Shown here one piece after another: positions 35,535-46,769 of a stretch of 64,000 nucleotides of DNA (position 1 is the first letter of the stretch; every line of letters starts with the position of its first letter). The notes under the pieces are model-generated. The model ran no database searches and had not been told where the DNA came from. It was given only the letters and a program-made list of their open reading frames with translations. The stretch comes from Laetiporus sulphureus 93-53 (Eukaryota > Basidiomycota > Agaricomycetes > Polyporales > Laetiporaceae), in NCBI RefSeq assembly GCF_001632365.1, contig NW_024468512.1, forward strand, positions 573,368-637,367, written 5' to 3'. The translations under genes were made by a program, and so were the position numbers.

Positions 35535-36132
35535 GCAGATCATACGGAGGTAATTCCTGTGAAGAGGTTGCGCAGAGGGTTAAGCAATTATCCTCGGAAT
35601 CGTTGTAAACACCAGAGAGTCAATGAATAAGCTCTCACGGTGTGCGAACAGGCTGTATGCAACGTTGTGCTCGGCGCTGTATAGGGGAGTGATCTGCATG
35701 AGACTAAATGAGTTCCTCGGCAAAGTTGCAAGGGACTTGGTAGTCGGGACGATCTGGATGCGGGGTAGTGTGGCGCGACCGATCTGGTACCACCAAGGCC
35801 GAACCATTGATCACACGCGCACATTCGCGACCATCGTTCAGTATGATAGCATGTGGATTGCAAGAAACATCGCCGCGCAGAGGATACGCGCAAAGCAACA
35901 GAATTACTCACGGCGTGAGATAGTGCGTGCTTATATGAGAGTGTGAGGCTTCCTCTTACATAGACTTTGATGGGAATGTGTTCCTGCTTGATCATGCATT
36001 TGCCACGGGCATCGATATCAACTGTGGGCCAGGTGACCTCTTCGGCAATTCGTCGACCGTGCTCACGAAGACGGTCTCCTCTTACCACCGACTACCGGGA
36101 CAAGAGCACCACCCTCCGCTGCCTGCGATGCG
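35535..36132. other. Intergenic with antisense coding-like stretches, no supported gene
   Basis: These 598 bp lie between the aldolase stop and the transhydrogenase start. On the minus strand an open stretch (about 36075-35961, containing GRRIAEEVTWPTVDIDARGK) ends at a consensus GTAAGA donor. A second one (35783-35580) reads through LMQITPLYSAEHNVAYSLFA to a stop. They are in compatible phase, but the intron would be 176 nt and no start codon is found without running into the transhydrogenase first exon. It may be a truncated or decayed gene; unrecognised. Confidence 0.35.
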
Positions 36133-39100
36133 ATGAGGATGAGCCCACACATGACTCTGTGTTGTTCGGCTGCTGCAAGGAGGCTAACCATCAGGGCTTC
36201 CTGGCGTCTACGACAAGGTGAGCATCTCCGGAGATTGAACGCGGATAACACCGACCGTCTTTAGTCGCATACCCTGCCCGACAATTTCATTTATCGGCGC
36301 TCGCGCGGGATGCAGCGAAAGCTAGTACTAGTGCGGAAGCAAAGAGCTCTGTAGAGCAAGGATCGACAGGTACAGTCTCCGACCCGATCTTGCATGTCAA
36401 CCTGGTGCTCAATGTTGAGGTGACAGTTGAGGGAAGACCATATTCTGAACTCAGCGTTGGAGTGCCAGTAGAGACGTATCTCAACGAGCGTCGGGTCGCG
36501 GTAACTCCCCAGAATGTCGCGCTGTTGCTGAAGAAGGGCTTCTCTCGCGTTCTCATAGAGAAGAACGCAGGCGCACAGGCCGAATTCTTAGACAATCAAT
36601 ACCAGGCCGCGGGCGCTACAATGGCGGATCGGGAGCAGGTCTTCCAGTCGTCAGATATTCTCCTCAAAGTGAGACCTCCAGTATCCGAGAAGGAGGCAGA
36701 GGCGGTCAAAAAGGACGGCACGGTCATCTCATTCCTATACCCGAATCAGAACAAGGCTATCGTCGATGCTCTGGCTACGCGGAAAGTCAATGCTTTCGCT
36801 ATGGAAATGATACCTCGTATATCCCGTGCTCAGGTATTTGACGCACTGAGGTACGTCCATCTTCGCTCGTTCAACATTGAGAATCGGCTGCTAATGCATT
36901 GACTGGATGTTCAGTTCGATGGCTAACATCGCAGGTTACAAGGCCGTGCTCGAGGCTGCAAACCACTTTGGACGATTTCTCACTGGTCAGGTCACTGCTG
37001 CTGGGTGAGCAAATTGCTTAGGCTACAACCGCGAAGTAGAGCTGAGACCGTGCTAATTGCGACGCAGAAAGGTAAATAAGATTTACATATTTCGCCCTGT
37101 TGTCTGACGAGGTCTGTCCAGATACCACCGGGTAAAGTACTGGTCATTGGTGCTGGTGTTGCAGGCTTGAGCGCTATTGCCACGGTAAGCTTTGCTTTAG
37201 ATTCAGACTCCGGCACACTATAAACACGACAATGACCAGGCTAGGCGCATGGGTGCTATTGTGCGAGGTTTTGATACCAGAGCCGCTGCCAGAGAACAGG
37301 TTCAGTCGCTCGGAGCCGAGTTTCTAGAGGTTTCAATGGAGGAGTCCGGTGAAGGTGGCGGCGGCTATGCAAAGGAAATGTCGAAGGAATTCATCGAAGC
37401 TGAAATGACCCTCTTCATGGAACAATGCAAGGACGTTGACATTGTCATCACTACGGTGCGTCCTACGCGCTGCGTATATTGTTGACTGTACTGAGCTAGA
37501 GACAGGCCCTCATTCCAGGCAGACCAGCTCCAAAGCTCATCACCTCCGAGGTAGGTTGAGCGTGCTTTTGCAATAAAAAACCTGGATCTCATGTCTCACG
37601 ATCAGATGGTCGCCGCAATGAAGCAAGGCTCGGTGATTGTTGACCTAGCAGCTGAGACAGGAGGCAACTGTGCTCTGACGAAACCCGGAGAGATACACGT
37701 TCAAAACGGCGTCACGATCATCGGTATGAGCACACAAGTAGATGGAGCGGCAGTGGGCACTGCTGAAAGCACATGTTATAGGATATACCGACTTGCCTTC
37801 TCGCCTGCCGACACAGTCGTCTACGCTCTACTCGAACAACATCGTCAAGTTCCTCCTGTCAATTGGTGGTAATGGTCAGTTCGCCATTGACCTCGAGGAT
37901 GAGGTAGTCCGCGGGTCCATCGTCCTCCATAACGGCACCCGTATCCCACCGGCCCCTCGTCCCATCCCGCCAGTCGTCACTGCGCCATCAGCGAATAAAG
38001 CAGCAGAAGTGGCGGAAACCAAAGCAATCACGCCATGGCAGAAGGCTACTCGTGAGGTTGCCACGGTCACCACCGGAATGGGCACAGCCATTGCGCTCGG
38101 GAAACTTGCGGGACCCGCCTTCATGAGCAACTTTTTCACCTTCGGGCTGGCAGGTCTGATTGGATACCGAGTTGTTTGGGGTGTCGCACCCGCTCTTCAC
38201 TCTCCCTTGATGTCTGTGACGAACGCCATCTCAGGTATGTGCGCATATATCGAGCAACGTATGTCATACTGAGTCGAATTTCATAGGAATGGTTGGTATT
38301 GGAGGCCTGTTTGTGATGGGAGGCGGGTACCTACCCGGAACGGTACCGCAAGTACTCGGTGCGATTTCCGTGCTCTTGGCTGGCGTGAACGTTGCTGGAG
38401 GATTCGTCATCACAAAGCGCATGCTAGATATGTTCAAACGTATGTGGTGCATGGCGTGAACATGCAGGGACATACATGTTAACTGAGCCATGGTTGGTGC
38501 AGGTGCTACTGATCCGCCTGAGTACACTTGGCTGTACGGCATTCCGGCAGTCGTGTTCGCAGGGGGATTCCTGGCTGCTGCGAGTACGGGTATGTCCGGT
38601 CTGGTACAAGCCGGATACTTGACTAGCAGCGTCCTGTGCATAAGTGCGTATACCTGTCCTCGATTCGCTAAAGTCTCAATGAGAACCTCTTCAACGCAGG
38701 TTCGCTATCCGGCCTGGCTTCCCAGGCCACTGCGCGTCAAGGCAACATCCTCGGTATGCTCGGTGTCAGTTCGGGTATCCTCGCCTCCCTCGCTGCGGTG
38801 GGCTTCTCCCCAGAGGTTCTTGTTCAGTTCGCTGGTGTGTCTGCAATCGGTGGGACGATCGGTACGGTCATCGGACGACGAATCACTGCCATTGAGCTGC
38901 CGCAGATGGTGGCGGCGCTGCACTCAGTAGTCGGCCTCGCTGCTGTACTCACTAGCATTGCCAGTGTGCTTGCTGATGTCGGTCATGCTTCGACTTTGCA
39001 TCTCGTTACAGCGTACCTAGGTGTCCTTATCGGTACGAATAAAGTCAAACATACACTCGGCGGCTCACTGACCTGCTAATCCTAGGTGGAGTGACGTTTA

Positions 39101-40550
39101 CCGGATCTATTGTCGCCTTCCTGAAGCTAGCAGGCCGCATGTCCTCGAGGCCGCTGACTCTTCCTGGACGGCATATCATCAATAGCTCTCTGCTTGGCGC
39201 GAATATCCTGTCGATGGGAGCATTCGTGTCTATGGCCCCATCAGTGCCTCTGGTGGCAGCCGGATTTCTAGGAGCAAACACGCTTCTGAGCTTCATTCAA
39301 GGCTTCACAACGACTGCTGCAATTGGAGGAGCGGATATGCGTACGTTTACCAGGAACTTCCATGTCATGACCTTGCTAATACATTGTATTGCATAGCGGT
39401 CGTGATCACGGTGCTCAATGCGTATTCAGGCTTTGCGCTCGTAGCTGAAGGTTCGTTGTGAGAAAGAACGCCCCTGCAATAGACTCATTTCTCGACCTCT
39501 CAGGATTTATGCTCGACAATTCCCTCCTAACGACCGTTGGCGCATTGATTGGTGTTAGCGGATCTATTCTGTCGTACATCATGGTAAGTTGCCGAGACGT
39601 TTTTACTGGCCGGTGCTGACTGATACATCTGTCATAGTGTGTGGCTATGAACAGAACGTTGACCAATGTCCTGTTTGGTGGCATCGGGTCATCGGCAGCA
39701 CCGTCTGACTACAAGATTGAGGGTGCAATCACGAAAACGTCAGTGGATGAGACGGTCGACGCGCTGGCCAATGCGGAGAATGTAATACTGGTATGTAACT
39801 CTTCGTCATACTCTCATTTGACACGAGTGTTGCTGATGTTGTGGTTATGTCTGTTATAGGTGGTCGGATATGGAATGGCTGTTGCCAAGGCACAGTATGC
39901 GATCGCGGATATTGTCTCATTGCTGAGATCGAAGGGCATCAATGTGCGATTCGCTATCCATCCTGTGGCTGGACGGTAAGTTGGTAGGGATGGCAGGATC
40001 AAACTGGGCGGCACTGATGGTTCATTGCGCAGAATGCCTGGACAGTGCAATGTCCTGCTAGCGGAGGCTTCTGTGCCCTATGATAGTAAGCAGTCTCATC
40101 ACAGGACGCCCCTTTTGGTATTCACCATAATTTCCAGTCGTCCTGGAGATGGACGAGATAAACGATGATTTCGGTGACACGGATGTCACCCTGGTCATTG
40201 GCGCAAACGACACTGTTAACCCCATTGCGCTGGAGCCGGGCTCTCCGATCGCTGGTATGCCTGTCCTGCACGCATGGAAGAGCAAGCAGGTGGTCGTGAT
40301 GAAACGCGGAATGTCCAGCGGATACGGTCAGTGTGATACGCTGGCGTTGAGGCGGTGACTGGGCTGAGACTCTACACAGCTGATGTTCCCAATCCGATGT
40401 TCTACATGCCGGGCACCAAAATGTTGTTCGGTGATGCGAAAGACACTTGCGAAGGTGAGATGTTTCATCACTGGATGGGTTGGACATCAGATGATGACAC
40501 TTGTTTTATCAGCCATCAAGAAGGGTCTCGATGCAAAATACTCCAGTTGA
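36133..40550 (+). CDS. NNT: NAD(P) transhydrogenase, mitochondrial (proton-translocating)
   Basis: The enzyme uses the proton gradient of the inner mitochondrial membrane to reduce NADP+ with NADH. The 22-exon model gives 1080 aa. Exons run 36133-36217, 36265-36369, 36427-36850, 36915-37004, 37068-37071, 37122-37184, 37240-37455, 37506-37550, 37606-37723, 37782-38234, 38287-38439, 38503-38643, 38700-39032, 39086-39340, 39397-39450, 39504-39583, 39638-39790, 39860-39975, 40033-40085, 40138-40326, 40380-40454 and 40513-40550. Exon 1 encodes an Arg-rich presequence. Domain I (NAD binding) has [18 protein letters not shown] and [17 protein letters not shown]. The membrane domain II follows ([40 protein letters not shown]). 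Domain III (NADP binding) has [19 protein letters not shown] and [15 protein letters not shown]. Exon 5 is only 4 nt but is required for AAGK-IPPGKV. Intron 2 (57 nt) lacks stops and could be retained. Confidence 0.95.
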
Positions 40551-41131
40551 TACACTCTCGTATAAATTACATCTACGCGGGCTTGCTTTCTTGTAATACA
40601 CCACTGACTGTGATATCGATCCGCTCATATACTAACATGGGAACTGTTATGAACTTGGATTGTCCGAACTCTCATTGACTTTCCGCTCTGACAGTTGTTC
40701 AGTGTTGTAGTGATCCACACAAGCATATGTACAGTAGGATGTCAATGAGAAAATTATAAGCCCGGGACATGGAAGCCGAAGTCCACTGGGCTGAAATGAG
40801 ATTGGGATCATAAGGCTAAAGTCCGGTATGGAGTAGGGTAGTAGTACTTGGTGTGTACGCGGGTGGGCAGGCAGACAGTATGCTCGTGCAGTCCAAAGCA
40901 ACATCGAAGGTAATAACAATACAGTCCTGTACAGCGGTCCATCGTTCACGCAGCCAAATCCCGGATCGTCGGACAACTGGGGGTAGAAAGTGTCTAGGCT
41001 GACTGAGGCCCGGACTGGTAGTAAGGTAGACACGGGCACGGATGGGACGCGCTAAGTATAGGGTGTGACTTCGGCCGTGGGTGCGAATAGGGCATGGTTC
41101 ACCGCCAAGAGAAGAAGGGCGAAGAATAGCA
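40551..41131. other. Convergent 3' flanks, no gene seen
   Basis: This 581-bp gap separates the convergent NNT and nucleotide-sugar transporter genes. ORFs on the minus strand (for example 40647-41039) have no recognisable content and probably lie in a 3' UTR. Confidence 0.55.
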
Positions 41132-42940
41132 TCATGAGGTATGGTGCGGAGCGAGACATTCCGATGACGCGGACGCCGAGGGAGCGACTGCGTGCCCCAC
41201 GCTCTCAAGTCGGCCCAGCGCACTTGGCGGTCGTGAGGAGAAGGGATACGACAATGATGACGGAAGGGATTGCGTCTGGAATGCCGGAGAGATCGTATGT
41301 GAGGGTAACGCATACGGGTGCTCGGACGCGACGAATCCCATCGGCGCAGACTGCGAGTGCGCGAGCGATGTCCGGACCAAAGGGCGGAACGGCGAGAACA
41401 CGGCAGCGAGCATATGTGCAAAGCGCGACCGTGCGGGGTCGTCCTCCTTCTTGCTGTTGAGCAGATTCTTCTCGATCAGCTGGCCCAACATCGGCGCATC
41501 TCGCTCGACAGGAGAGGTCGGGAACGACTTTTGCGTGGCGTGGAACGAGGCGAGCGATGAGAGCGAAGATGTTGATGCGCGCCGCGAGAGTGTTGCGCCG
41601 GAGAACTCGAGCGCAGAGGCGGAACGCGCGGGCTGTGATGGCCTGTGCCATCTCCACCAGGACTTGCCGCACTGTGAACCTGCTGCGTCAGGCTGATTGT
41701 ACATCCATGTCGCGACGAGGACGATTGTCGATCCGAGTACAAACGTGAGGGACATGCGGAAATCGAACAGCGCGACCGATGCAAGGAACGAGATAACAAT
41801 GCTCAAAGACGTCGCGAAGCCCTTGAGAATGTTGTCGGCGTACTTGATGACGAGGGCAGTGAGCAACCCGCCGAGCACTTGTACACCGACGGTCGCCCAA
41901 GCCCAAATGCCGAAGTGCGCAAACAACTGCAGGCTCACGGGTGCAGCGCCGGTCTGCGAGAACACTATCGGAAGCAGCGCAGGGAGGAGCGAGAAGAGCG
42001 AAAGCTGCACATTGCGGACCCAGAGATCCGCAGGCGAATTCTTCAACACCATTTCGAAATAGACCCCTGCAAGACCGGAAGTGAAACAGGCAGCGATGAC
42101 GGCCATGAAGCCCTTGAACGGCTTCATCTCGTGAGACAGGATTTCGGACGCAGGCGACGCGCCACTCTGAATCTGCACGATACCCACACCGATTGCAAGA
42201 CAGAGGAGTGCGAGCCATTTCGTCGGGCTGAGCTTACGACGCAGGAGAATTACCGAAAAGGCCGCAGTGGTGAGGATCTTCATTTGGTAGCTGACCTGGA
42301 ATGTCGCAGCCTCCAGGTTTGATACGGCTACGAACTGGAGATTATTTTGTATAACGTATAGAATAGCGGGGATGGATAGTTTCCAACAGTCAGGTCGGAA
42401 CACCTCCTTGCCGAGACGTCTGAAGCGGTAGAGGAGGGTGCGGGGGTTCCATGGCGACGTGCTCGGAAGAGACGAGCAATCCAAGCGGGTGAATGCAACG
42501 ACGAGGGAGATGGAACCCTTGAGGAGCTCTGTGGTGAGCACGGCTGCAGCGGCAGAATAGGTTTCTGAGGGCGCAGCGGATACCCGCGAATAGTGCATTA
42601 TGAGTGTTAATAAGGCATTTTGGACTGCCAGAGTCACTAATCTGCGAAGGAAATGAGATTTTGTCAGGACGCTCGCATACATAGGTGAGGGATGTCCCGA
42701 GAAGGCAAGAGAAACGCGGTCGCGTGCGAGGACGCGCAGTCCGTAGAAGGCAAGTGAACGTGCTTAGGATGCGAGTACTCACGAGACATATTTGAGCGGC
42801 ATGCCGCAGACGACGGGTACGATATTCTGCGACTCGGGTGGAGGAAGTGCGAGCTCCTCGCACTCTAGAGCTTCGAGGTCCTTCATGTCGAGCTCATGCT
42901 GGAGGTCATCGTCGTCGTCGAAGTCCTGGTAGTGTGCCAT
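41132..42940 (-). CDS. Nucleotide-sugar transporter, SLC35A type (UDP-galactose/UDP-GlcNAc-like)
   Basis: Two exons (42940-42783, 42641-41132) give 555 aa. The acidic cytosolic N-terminus (DFDDDDDLQHELDMKDLEAL) leads into about ten hydrophobic helices. SLC35A landmarks are LVTLAVQNALLTLIMHYSR, AVLTTELLKGSISLVVAF, LSIPAILYVIQNNLQFVAVS, EAATFQVSYQMKILTTAAFS, and late GLLTALVIKYADNILKGFAT and SIVISFLASVALFDFRMSLT. The protein is expected in the Golgi or ER, exchanging UDP-sugar for UMP. After the last helix (about residue 370) there is an unusually long tail of about 180 residues rich in Ser, Ala and Pro, absent from animal homologues. Substrate preference cannot be told from sequence. The single intron is 141 nt, longer than most here. 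Confidence 0.9.
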
Positions 42941-43959
42941 GGTGATTAGAGGAATGTAGAGACGCGGCTATCGAGCAGGAGAGAAGGTGGGAGGAGGAAG
43001 GAAGGACCGACGAGGGGACGAGGAGAGGGGGGAGTTGGACTTGGCCAGCTCGCTGCGGAGGAGAGTCTATGTCCAGGAGAGGAAGCACAGCGGGACGGAG
43101 GCGGTTCGCGGCTTTTTCAGATTTGCCCATCCGACACCGTGGGAATTGTGATTGGACTCCCTCTGGCCCCGCCCGCCATATCATTCTCCCTCCGCTCTCT
43201 CCCTCCCAAGCATCTCTAGAGCGCCGCCTCGGTGGTCGCCCGACTGCCCTCTGCGCTCGCTGCATGCGGGAATGTAGCCGACGCTCTTGGCAACAGCGAC
43301 GCTATGCGCATGCGCTTGCAACCGCCTGTGTTCGCTGTTGCTGCTGCACCGTATCCTAGCGTTATCATCTCTGCGCTCACCGAACTCACCCTCGTTGCTA
43401 AACCTGCTGCGCAGCGTCACCCGCCATAGTGCTGGCCGATCGGGTAGCTGCCAGAAGCAACTTGCACTTGATCTTCTCTCCATCTTCGTCGCTGTCGCCC
43501 GTTTCTCCGAGCCCGCAGCAAGCAGCCTGTACATATCCTCTCCGCTCAGAATGGAGTATCTAGTATCGCAATCATGTTCCACTTGCACCTGATATGACGT
43601 TGAGCGCTGAGATCTGAGCTAAATGTAGAACTGTATCGTTGCAAGTTCCCGAGTCCTCGACGCCGAATTCAGCAATCCGCAGCTCGTCCATACTCCGAAG
43701 TAATCCCGCCTAGTTCGCACTTGAGCTGACCACACGCAACCAGCCACAGCCCTCCGAGATACAACCCGCGAGGCAATCCGCTGCGTATGCACCACCGGCC
43801 CAACGGTGCGACGATACTAAGCGTATTCCAATGCTATTGAGAATCTCCGAAGCATCGATTTTGACGAAAGGAACAAACAAGATAGGCAGAGACAGAAAAT
43901 AATGCCGAAATGCATGCAGATAAACTCATCGCGCACGTCTTCAAGCCGGCCAAAGCTTC
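42941..43959. other. Intergenic, GC-rich, no supported gene
   Basis: These 1019 bp lie between the transporter start and the 3' end of the AP endonuclease gene, both minus strand. Overlapping GC-rich ORFs occur on both strands around 43069-43592 (one plus frame reads PPVFAVAAAPYPSVIISALT), but with no domain, no clear start and no splice evidence. The part near 42941 should be the transporter promoter. Confidence 0.4.
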
Positions 43960-46338
43960 TCAAAGCTCGCCCTCAATCTCGAGGATCACCGGGCAGTGGT
44001 CACTCGCACCATAAATTTCGCTGCGGATCTCGCACAGCCGCACCTTCTCAACCAGGCGTGCACTCACCACGACTGCACAATGCCAAGAATGCATGATTCA
44101 GCGCAGTACACGAACGTGATGAGAAGAACACGTACACATGTCGAGACGCCACCCGATGCCCTTCATTCGACAATTGAATCGATATGAGAAGTACGTGTAG
44201 TGGCGCGTGTCGGGGTGCAGCTCGCGCCAGATGTCGACGAACTTCTCCTCGCTCGTGCTGTCTTCACCTTCCTCGTCTGTCCCCTCCAATATCCGCGCGA
44301 ATGCGCTCGTCTCCGCTTCGGTATAGCCTGCAGTCTTGTTCCAGTTCGGCTTTGGGTTCGACAGATCTGCGCGCGCGTTATCGCATGCAACACATGCAAT
44401 GTTACACAGCAGGTACACGTCCCACGCGGTCATCGACACCGCGCATACGGCCACCCAAAGATTCCATTTGACCAATCAAAGCAGCAGCGAGCGCGTGGAA
44501 AGGCCGAGCGCAAGGATTGAAAGCCGCAGTAGCGGACGTGTGTTGAATTCAGAAGCGCGCGCGCATCGTTCACAGACCACCGACAAGGGAATAGGCAGCC
44601 AAGGAAGATCCGATGGGTTAGAAGATGGAAGAATGTGCGCGTCAGTCGGATGGGTCGGAGCACGCGGAAGATCCGCGCAGATGGCGCACGCACCCTTCTC
44701 TGTGGGCGCGACGTTCAGATCGCCGCCCCAAATGACCGGCTTCTTCGCATCAAGTGCACGGATGTACGCAGTAAAGTGCTTGTTCCACTCGTTCTTGGCG
44801 TCAAGTGTCTGTAGATAGACAGGCAGCGGCAGTCAGATTCCATGTTGAACCATGTGTTCCACCCCTATATCAAATCCTACGCGGACGTAGACATCTATGT
44901 GTGATTGACTCAGACAAGGAAGTCGCGATCCCATTTACGGACAATCGTCCGAGTATCCGGCAAGCGAATATAGATGGGGAACGAGAGGAAGCGCACGAAT
45001 AGTGAAGCCCGATAGGGGCCGGAGCGAAAAAAGGGGGGAGCGAACAGAGAGGGAGCGAAGAAGATGGTTCAGGAGAAAGGGATAGCACGAATGGCTCACC
45101 TTGAGTCCTCGGCCCGCATTGACGACGTAGGTTCCGACCACGTAGCAGGTCTCAAATTCGAGCGTGAGGATGCGGCCTTTTACCGAGGTAGGGTCGGGGT
45201 GTCCGGGTAGCTCAGTCGAGACAGAGAGGGGCTTGGTCTTCGAGAGAATCGCGGTACCCGCTGCGTGTTCGCCATAGAACAGATCATGCTCCGCATGAGT
45301 ACCAATATATCCTTCTTACTACTGAGTGGAGGGACGCACCGTAGCCCTTGGTCGATGAAATGGACCAGTAGCGGTGCGAGAACCGTTTTGAGAGCAGAGG
45401 GTTCACAGGCTCATTGCCCACCTCAATGATGTGCCAGAAGAAAGAGGCACAGATGTCGACCGTATTAGCACATGGAATCCGGCGTGTTAACGGTGAATAC
45501 ACGTCTACCTTCGTCTCGGTCAGAATGAGCAAGTCCGGATCTTCTGCCTCTAGGTAGTATCTGAAGCCCTGCAGGAAATTACGACATGTCAGCGCAGCTT
45601 TTGAGAGAAGTGCTTGTGTCGGAAGGCCGCAGCAAGAACTTTATACGAGTAACATCGCAGATAGTCACAGGCGACTCGAACGAAACAATCAGCGAGTACT
45701 ATGCGCAAAGGAGGACCGGACCGCGATGAACTGAATAGCAAGGCAACGCGACACACCTTCTTTTCCGCAGCGGCGAGCCCGCTCACGTTCCATGAGGCGA
45801 TGCGGATCGTGCCAGGTGCGCGCGGAGGGAATGAAATGTGTACCGGAAGAACCTTGTTCGTCGGCTGTTTGTTCGACGTTGTCTCTCCCTCCTTCTCCTC
45901 CTCCTCCTCCTCAGACACGTCTGCTTTCGCCTTCGACTTCGCCTTTGATCTCACTTGGGTTTTCTTTCCCTTCTTTGAGGTGGATTCCTCTTCGCTTTCC
46001 TCGTCCTCCTCGACCTTTGCTTTCTTCGACGCGCGCCGCTTCGACGCAGGCTTTTCGACCTTCTTCTTCTCGCTAGGGATGTCCTCCGGAAGAGACTCCT
46101 CCTCTGTCAAATCAGAGTATTCGTCGCGACTATCCTCTTCTTCCTTCGTCAACTTGCGCTTCCGTGACGGGCTGCTCGCACTGGCGCGTTTGGGAGACAT
46201 TGTCGCGAACTGTCTGCCCTGTATGGGATGTACTGCGGGTAAAGGAGGGCGTACACGATGAGCGGAGGCAGAAATGGTCTGAGGGTGACCCAGAGCGAAT
46301 GAGGATAGAACCAAGGTCGAGATCAATCTGAACGCCAT
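43960..46338 (-). CDS. AP endonuclease, exonuclease III/APE1 family
   Basis: This enzyme incises abasic sites in base-excision repair. Seven exons (46338-45757, 45568-45509, 45421-45340, 45260-45100, 44808-44694, 44366-44136, 44072-43960) give 447 aa. The catalytic domain begins IRIASWNVSGL and continues with DLLILTETKV, HRYWSISSTKGYAGTAIL, NAGRGLKTLDAKNEW, VIWGGDLNVAPTEKDL and WRLDM. It ends with the catalytic His in SDHCPVILE. It is preceded by a Lys/Glu-rich nuclear-type region (KAKVEEDEESEEESTSKKGK). An upstream ATG gives a hydrophobic/basic leader (MAFRLISTLVLSSFALG); a second in-frame ATG (MSPKR at 46200) would give a 401-aa nuclear form, so dual targeting is possible. Three introns (188, 291 and 327 nt) are much longer than usual for this window. 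Confidence 0.9.
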
Positions 46339-46769
46339 TAAGTCACGCTCTGCGCGCCACAGACGCGTCGAGCGCTCGAGTGCTCAATCACTTGTGGTCA
46401 CAGCAAAGAAAGTATGGATTCTCATTTAAATGCATTTGCATCAAACTGCCTGTGTTCACTTATAAATGATAGCATGAGGTAGAAGGGGGAAAGTCAAAGT
46501 TCTCCACAGATTTCGACATCTTTCTCAAAGGTAAAAATCTTTGACAATGGGTGATCTGAGGAATTGGGAATCCGCTCGGTCCATTTCAGAGACCAGCGCT
46601 CGATGGTACATAAAACATCTGAGCATTCGTAACGTATTAGTGCAGTACTAAAGACGTAAGGCCTGGCAGGATGACGAATCAATGACATAGCATACATAGC
46701 ATGGTCGATCCATCACAGCGTACAGGACAGCTTTACAGATACATCGTAACATGAACGTGTGAACCGCCT
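46339..46769. other. Intergenic, no gene seen
   Basis: This 431-bp gap lies between the AP endonuclease start and the Otu1 3' end (both minus strand). It is AT-rich in the middle and presumably holds the endonuclease promoter. Confidence 0.5.

Noticed and set aside
41065..41460. 131-codon plus-strand ORF
   Set aside because: Antisense to the Ser/Pro-rich tail of the nucleotide-sugar transporter.
43069..43592. Overlapping GC-rich plus-strand ORFs
   Set aside because: No domain, no convincing start or splice signals, and open frames on both strands are expected at this base composition.
45701..46261. Plus-strand ORF of 186 codons with poly-Ser
   Set aside because: Antisense to the Lys/Glu-rich first exon of the AP endonuclease.
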